9,450 nucleotides of DNA from JBEKEX01 sp050013615 (GTDB lineage Bacteria > Chloroflexota > Anaerolineae > Anaerolineales > Anaerolineaceae), in assembly GCA_050013615.1 (NCBI GenBank), contig JBEKEX010000099.1, forward strand, positions 1 through 9,450, given 5' to 3'. A program made the position numbers and the translations under genes. Below, one piece after another: positions 6,381 through 9,450 of this stretch. Every line of letters begins with the position of its first letter. Position 1 is the stretch's first letter. The notes under the pieces are model-generated. The model had not been told where the DNA came from. It searched no databases and worked only from the letters and a program-made list of their open reading frames with translations.

Positions 6381-7400
6381 CTAATGGGAGTATAACTGGC
6401 GGATTGCCGGAACGAGATAATCGTCAAAGGCCCGCGCCTGGTCGTATTCCGGCTGCCAACTCCAATCGCGACGAGCGGCCGAGTCGTCCACATCAGCGGG
6501 CCAGGTATCCACGATAAGCTGTCGATTTTGGTGTGGCGCAAACGTGATCTCCGCTTTAGGGAAGGCTGCCTTGACGATGTCATAGATCTCTTCAGCCGTG
6601 AGACTGAAGCTGGTTACATTATAGACCAATTGACTAAGCGATTCGCGCGGGGCACTTTCGAGCATGAGCAGCGATTTGATGGCATCCGGCATGACCATGA
6701 AAGGCAGGCAAGTGTCCTTACGCACAAAGCAGGCATAAGGGAGTCCTTGTGCGGCGTGATGGATCATTTCAGGTGCATAGTCGCTGGTGCCACCGGTTGG
6801 AATGGTCATGGCGCTGACAAGCCCGGGAAAGCGGATGCAACGGAAGTCGATGTTGGTCTTGGCCTTGTCCACTGCCAGTTGGCGATAATGGCTGGCATAA
6901 TAGCGCCCCAGGTTCTCACAATACAATTTATTACAGCCATACATCGTAATGGGAAAACACCAGTCGTTTTCTTTGACTTTGCCGGTCTTATTCTTCGCTT
7001 CCAGATCCGGCAGTCCGTAGACCGCAATCGAACTGGGATAGATGAATTTTACCGGCTCACCCTGCCATTGCGATTGCTCGATGGCCAGGCGCAGGAGGTT
7101 GAGCGTACCCTCGACGTTGACACGATGTGCGGTCTCGGGGTTGTATTCGGCTTTGGTGGATAGGATCGAGGCCAGATGATAGATGGTATGGATCTCGAAT
7201 TCGGCGACCAATCTTCCCAGCAGCATGTTGTCCAAAATATCCCCCTGGATAAAATGTTGCACATAAGGTTTCAATCTTTCATCAAGAGGTTGTACGTCTA
7301 GCGCGACGACTGTGGCGTTTGTCGACTTGCCCAGATGGGTGATCAAGCCGTGCCCAATTTCACCATTGGCGCCGGTGATCAAGACTACTTCCTTTCGCAT
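6381..7400 (-). CDS. NAD-dependent epimerase/dehydratase-family SDR, probable L-threonine 3-dehydrogenase
   Basis: Likely oxidises L-threonine to 2-amino-3-ketobutyrate with NAD+. It is an extended short-chain dehydrogenase of 339 residues. The Rossmann motif is TGANGEIG at 9-16, with Asp35 at the end of the second strand favouring NAD. The catalytic set is PSSIAVYG (122-129) plus Tyr154-xxx-Lys158. Features typical of SDR-type threonine dehydrogenases are YHLASILSTKAE at 74-85, RFPGLVS at 190-196, TGGTSDYA at 202-209, CLPFMVMPDAI at 231-241 and WPADVDDSAARRDW at 300-313. About ten extra residues (RQLAVDKAKT, 173-182) lie before the RCIRFPG strand compared with shorter relatives. I chose the second ATG (7400) because GGAG sits 6 nt before it; the first ATG (7406) touches that GGAG. 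A sugar-nucleotide epimerase is the main alternative. Confidence 0.78.
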   Translation of the reverse strand: MRKEVVLITGANGEIGHGLITHLGKSTNATVVALDVQPLDERLKPYVQHFIQGDILDNMLLGRLVAEFEIHTIYHLASILSTKAEYNPETAHRVNVEGTLNLLRLAIEQSQWQGEPVKFIYPSSIAVYGLPDLEAKNKTGKVKENDWCFPITMYGCNKLYCENLGRYYASHYRQLAVDKAKTNIDFRCIRFPGLVSAMTIPTGGTSDYAPEMIHHAAQGLPYACFVRKDTCLPFMVMPDAIKSLLMLESAPRESLSQLVYNVTSFSLTAEEIYDIVKAAFPKAEITFAPHQNRQLIVDTWPADVDDSAARRDWSWQPEYDQARAFDDYLVPAIRQLYSH

Positions 7401-7418
7401 ATTCATCTCCTATGAAGA

Positions 7419-7457
7419 AGCAGGTTTCACGTCCAAACTAATTTTAGCAGGTTCCAC
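7419..7457. repeat. Pair of 12-bp near-identical direct repeats in the dehydrogenase promoter region
   Basis: AGCAGGTTTCAC (7419-7430) and AGCAGGTTCCAC (7446-7457) agree at 11 of 12 positions and start 27 bp apart. The upstream copy touches the extended -10 element of the minus-strand promoter; the downstream copy lies in the predicted leader. They could be binding sites for a regulator, but two short copies can also arise by chance. Confidence 0.4.
7441..7449 (-). promoter_or_regulatory. Candidate extended -10 promoter of the dehydrogenase operon
   Basis: On the minus strand TGCTAAAAT (7449-7441) is an extended -10 element (TGN plus TAAAAT, five of six matches to TATAAT). Transcription would start near 7434 and give a leader of about 34 nt before the ATG at 7400. 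No good -35 is visible at 16-18 nt, which is acceptable for extended -10 promoters. The site lies between the secF terminator and the operon. Confidence 0.45.
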
Positions 7458-7500
7458 CTTTTTTAATAGTGATGTTTTCTGCAACTTAGGCGGCAAAACA

Positions 7501-7533
7501 TCAGGGCTCCGGAGATTAATCCCGGAGCCCTGA
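7501..7533 (-). terminator. Rho-independent terminator of secD-secF
   Basis: A perfect 12-bp GC-rich stem (TCAGGGCTCCGG at 7501-7512, its complement at 7522-7533) with a 9-nt loop lies 43 nt after the secF stop. On the minus strand it is followed by TGTTTTGCC, a short T-run typical of intrinsic terminators. The plus-strand side also has TTTT nearby (7538-7541), but no plus-strand gene ends here. It separates secDF from the dehydrogenase operon. Confidence 0.88.
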
Positions 7534-7576
7534 CCTGTTTTACATGATATCGAGCTTTACAGCAGAAGGCTGTATC

Positions 7577-8497
7577 CTAATTGACTGCCTCGCTGGGTTT
7601 GGAATGCTTGAACCAGTTTTTCCACTCGCGATTCTCCCATACGACCAGGAGGGGCGAAGCGACGCAGACTGAGGAATAGGCGCCGCTCAAGAGGCCGACC
7701 AGCAAGATGATGGAGAATTCTCGCAGGGTGATGCCACCGAACATGGCGAGCGCTAAAAGAATAAACTCGAATGTCATCAGAGTCGTATTGAGTGAACGTG
7801 GCAAAGTTTGGACAACTGAATGGTTCACCAATTGCTCGAAAGGTATTCTGCGCAGGAAAGCTGAGTTTTCACGGATGCGATCGAAGACCACGATGGTATC
7901 CTGGACGGAAAAGCCGATGACGGTCAGCAAAGCAGTGAGGAACATCGAGTCGACTTGCCAGCCGAAGAACTTGCCGCCGATGGCTGCCAGGCTGAGCACG
8001 ATAAAAATATCGTGGAACATGGCGATGATAGTGACGATACTATAGCGAATGACGTGGTTCAATTTGCGAAAAGCGTATGTCATATAGAGGATGATGCCGA
8101 TAGTCGCTACAAAGACGGCGATGACAGCACTGCGGGTGACTTCCTTGCTGATGGATGGTCCTACTGTGCCGGAGAGTTCCAGCGTCACACCACCGTAATT
8201 TGTATTCATTTCAGACACGATGGCATCTTGGGTGGCCGTATCCAGGCTGTCTGAGCGGACGAGCAATATATTGCCACTGAATTGCACCTGGGGATCGTTG
8301 GCATTGTGCTCGGCATAGATCTGGATGACTTCAGATGTGGTAGGCATATTGCTGGAATTGAATTTCATCTCCAGCAGAGTGCCGCCCTGGAAATCGATAG
8401 CCAAGGGTAAGCCGTTCATTGCGAAAACGATCGCGCCGGCAACGATCAGCACCAGCGAGAAGGCAAAGAAGTAGTAGCGTTTACTCATAATATTCAT
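7577..8497 (-). CDS. secF: Protein translocase subunit SecF
   Basis: Inner-membrane partner of SecD that uses the proton gradient to help pull preproteins out of the SecYEG channel. The 306 residues have the family layout: a first membrane helix at about 9-27, the DFQGGT motif at 35-40, a short periplasmic domain, VGPSISKEV at 112-120 and five further helices. The fourth-helix signature GFSVQDTIVVFDRIREN (195-211) carries Asp200. Arg234 in TLPRSLNTTL is the conserved arginine. Both residues correspond to those needed for proton transport in characterised SecDF. I chose the ATG at 8497 because AAGGA lies about 9 nt upstream; the ATG at 8488 would leave 18 nt. The gene starts 14 nt after the secD stop, so the two are co-transcribed and probably translationally coupled. 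No truncation is seen. Confidence 0.95.
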   Translation of the reverse strand: MNIMSKRYYFFAFSLVLIVAGAIVFAMNGLPLAIDFQGGTLLEMKFNSSNMPTTSEVIQIYAEHNANDPQVQFSGNILLVRSDSLDTATQDAIVSEMNTNYGGVTLELSGTVGPSISKEVTRSAVIAVFVATIGIILYMTYAFRKLNHVIRYSIVTIIAMFHDIFIVLSLAAIGGKFFGWQVDSMFLTALLTVIGFSVQDTIVVFDRIRENSAFLRRIPFEQLVNHSVVQTLPRSLNTTLMTFEFILLALAMFGGITLREFSIILLVGLLSGAYSSVCVASPLLVVWENREWKNWFKHSKPSEAVN

Positions 8498-8511
8498 AGT
8501 GGTTTATCCTT

Positions 8512-9450
8512 CTATAGCCCAAACCACCGGGTGCGATCGGTCGGTTTGAAAAGATCAAGCGCAATTCCCAGGAATGTACGGGTAACGATGACGGCAGTGA
8601 GAATGCTGATCACGATACCCATAGCCAGTGTCAAGGCAAAACCCTTCACAGTGCTTGCGCCCATGGCAGAGCCAAAAATGAATAGGATGGCGCTGGTAAT
8701 GAAAGTGGAGATGTTCGAGTCGCGGATGGAGGGCCAGGCTCGGCTCCAGCCAAGATCAGCAGCCTGATGCAAGCTCCGTCCGGCGCGTAACTCCTCTTTC
8801 ATACGTTCGAACATGAGAATGTTTGCATCCATTGCACTTCCCGTGCTCAACAGAAAGCCGGCAATACTAGGAAGGGTCAATGTGATGGGGACGAGCTTGT
8901 AAATTGCAAAAGTGGTCAGTCCATAGACCGTAATGGACAGAACAGCCACCACACCCGGCAAACGGTAGTAAATGATCATGAACAACATCACGATGATGAA
9001 GCCGATGATCCCTGCCAGGATGGATTTATTGAGCGAATCTTCGCCGAGAGTCGGGCCGATCACTTGTTGTTGAGCAATTTCCAGTGAAACGGGGAGGCTG
9101 CCGTAGCGCAAAATGGTCGCCAGGCTGTTGGCGGAATCACGGGTGAAACTGCCTTGAATGATGCCGCTCCCTCCCGTAATGGCTTGGTCAATCACCGGGC
9201 ATGAAATCACTTTCTTGTCCAAGACGATTGCCAGATATTTGCCAACATTGGCGGAAGTATGGGCCGCAAAGACTGCTTTTCCGTGATCGCTTAATGTGAA
9301 CTGGATTGCGTAACCAGAGCTACCGGTGCTGGTACTCATTGTAACGAGCACAGATTTCAAATCGGCACCGGTCATCACTGTATGATAGGTCGTCCCAGAT
9401 GTTGCGGTAGCGGTACCGGATGGGGTAGGCGTATTGGCTGCGGCGGTTGG
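8512..9450 (-). CDS. secD: Protein translocase subunit SecD, C-terminal part (partial)
   Basis: Membrane component of the Sec export machinery, working with SecF. The window shows the last 312 codons; the frame is open to the right edge, so the N terminus, first membrane helix and most of the periplasmic P1 domain are outside. The visible part starts with a Thr/Pro/Ala-rich stretch of about 24 residues. Then come VMTGADLKSV, the rest of P1 with GGSGIIQGSFT, IGPTLGEDSL at the entry to the membrane domain, and five helices. The signature TLPSIAGFLLSTGSAMDAN (visible residues 192-210) contains the aspartate (208) that matches the proton-path residue of SecDF, followed by FERMKEELRAGRS. A GTG and an ATG near 9378 are internal codons, not starts, because homology continues upstream as open frame. 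The usual IGMAVDAN is here STGSAMDAN, a mild variation. Confidence 0.94.
   Translation of the reverse strand, partial: PTAAANTPTPSGTATATSGTTYHTVMTGADLKSVLVTMSTSTGSSGYAIQFTLSDHGKAVFAAHTSANVGKYLAIVLDKKVISCPVIDQAITGGSGIIQGSFTRDSANSLATILRYGSLPVSLEIAQQQVIGPTLGEDSLNKSILAGIIGFIIVMLFMIIYYRLPGVVAVLSITVYGLTTFAIYKLVPITLTLPSIAGFLLSTGSAMDANILMFERMKEELRAGRSLHQAADLGWSRAWPSIRDSNISTFITSAILFIFGSAMGASTVKGFALTLAMGIVISILTAVIVTRTFLGIALDLFKPTDRTRWFGL

Noticed and set aside
6528..7163. A 211-codon plus-strand open frame opposite the dehydrogenase gene
   Set aside because: It is antisense to a gene with intact Rossmann and catalytic motifs and has no features of its own.
1..9450. Search for CRISPR repeats, transposon ends, toxin-antitoxin pairs, phage or defence genes
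   Set aside because: No regular repeat array, terminal inverted repeats with a transposase, or defence-type domains could be seen. The genes are housekeeping or metabolic.

Overview
The window looks like ordinary chromosome of a bacterium, most likely an anaerobic or facultative member of the Chloroflexota (class Anaerolineae or close). That placement is an inference. It rests on the fused ADP-forming acetyl-CoA synthetase, the Thr/Pro-rich linker in SecD, separate adjacent secD and secF genes, and two uncharacterised proteins of a kind I associate with that phylum. I could not run a search. I see no mobile element, CRISPR array, phage gene, rRNA or defence locus.

Layout. Positions 1-402 (minus) hold the N-terminal part of trigger factor. 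Directly upstream on the same strand lies tRNA-Leu(UAG) at 436-517, with a clear sigma70-type promoter at 528-556. Back to back with it, on the plus strand, is a 138-residue uncharacterised protein (594-1010). It ends at a hairpin (1024-1050) shared with the convergent gene for a 703-residue ADP-forming acyl-CoA synthetase (1064-3175, minus). A 217-bp AT-rich divergent spacer separates that gene from a glycerate 2-kinase (3393-4751, plus). Three minus-strand genes follow, apparently one operon: an SDR of the L-threonine 3-dehydrogenase type (6381-7400), an uncharacterised 189-residue protein (5767-6336) and a glyoxylate/hydroxypyruvate reductase (4737-5729). The last overlaps the kinase gene tail to tail by 15 bp. 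The right end is secF (7577-8497) and the C-terminal part of secD (8512 to beyond the edge), both minus, followed by a strong hairpin terminator.

How the genes may work together. The synthetase, the kinase, the reductase and the threonine dehydrogenase fit one theme: breakdown of threonine, serine and glycine carbon. Threonine dehydrogenase would give 2-amino-3-ketobutyrate, which can be split to glycine and acetyl-CoA. The ADP-forming synthetase would turn acetyl-CoA into acetate plus ATP. The reductase and kinase would carry glyoxylate or hydroxypyruvate through glycerate to 2-phosphoglycerate. This is a hypothesis from gene families and proximity; no transaminase or 2-amino-3-ketobutyrate CoA-ligase gene is visible here. 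Trigger factor and SecDF are housekeeping protein-folding and export functions.

No clearly new system is present. The points most worth a second look are a terminator-like hairpin for the reductase operon placed inside the opposing kinase gene, the tRNA-Leu/trigger factor arrangement, and the uncharacterised 189-residue protein with a possible internal duplication in the middle of the catabolic operon.
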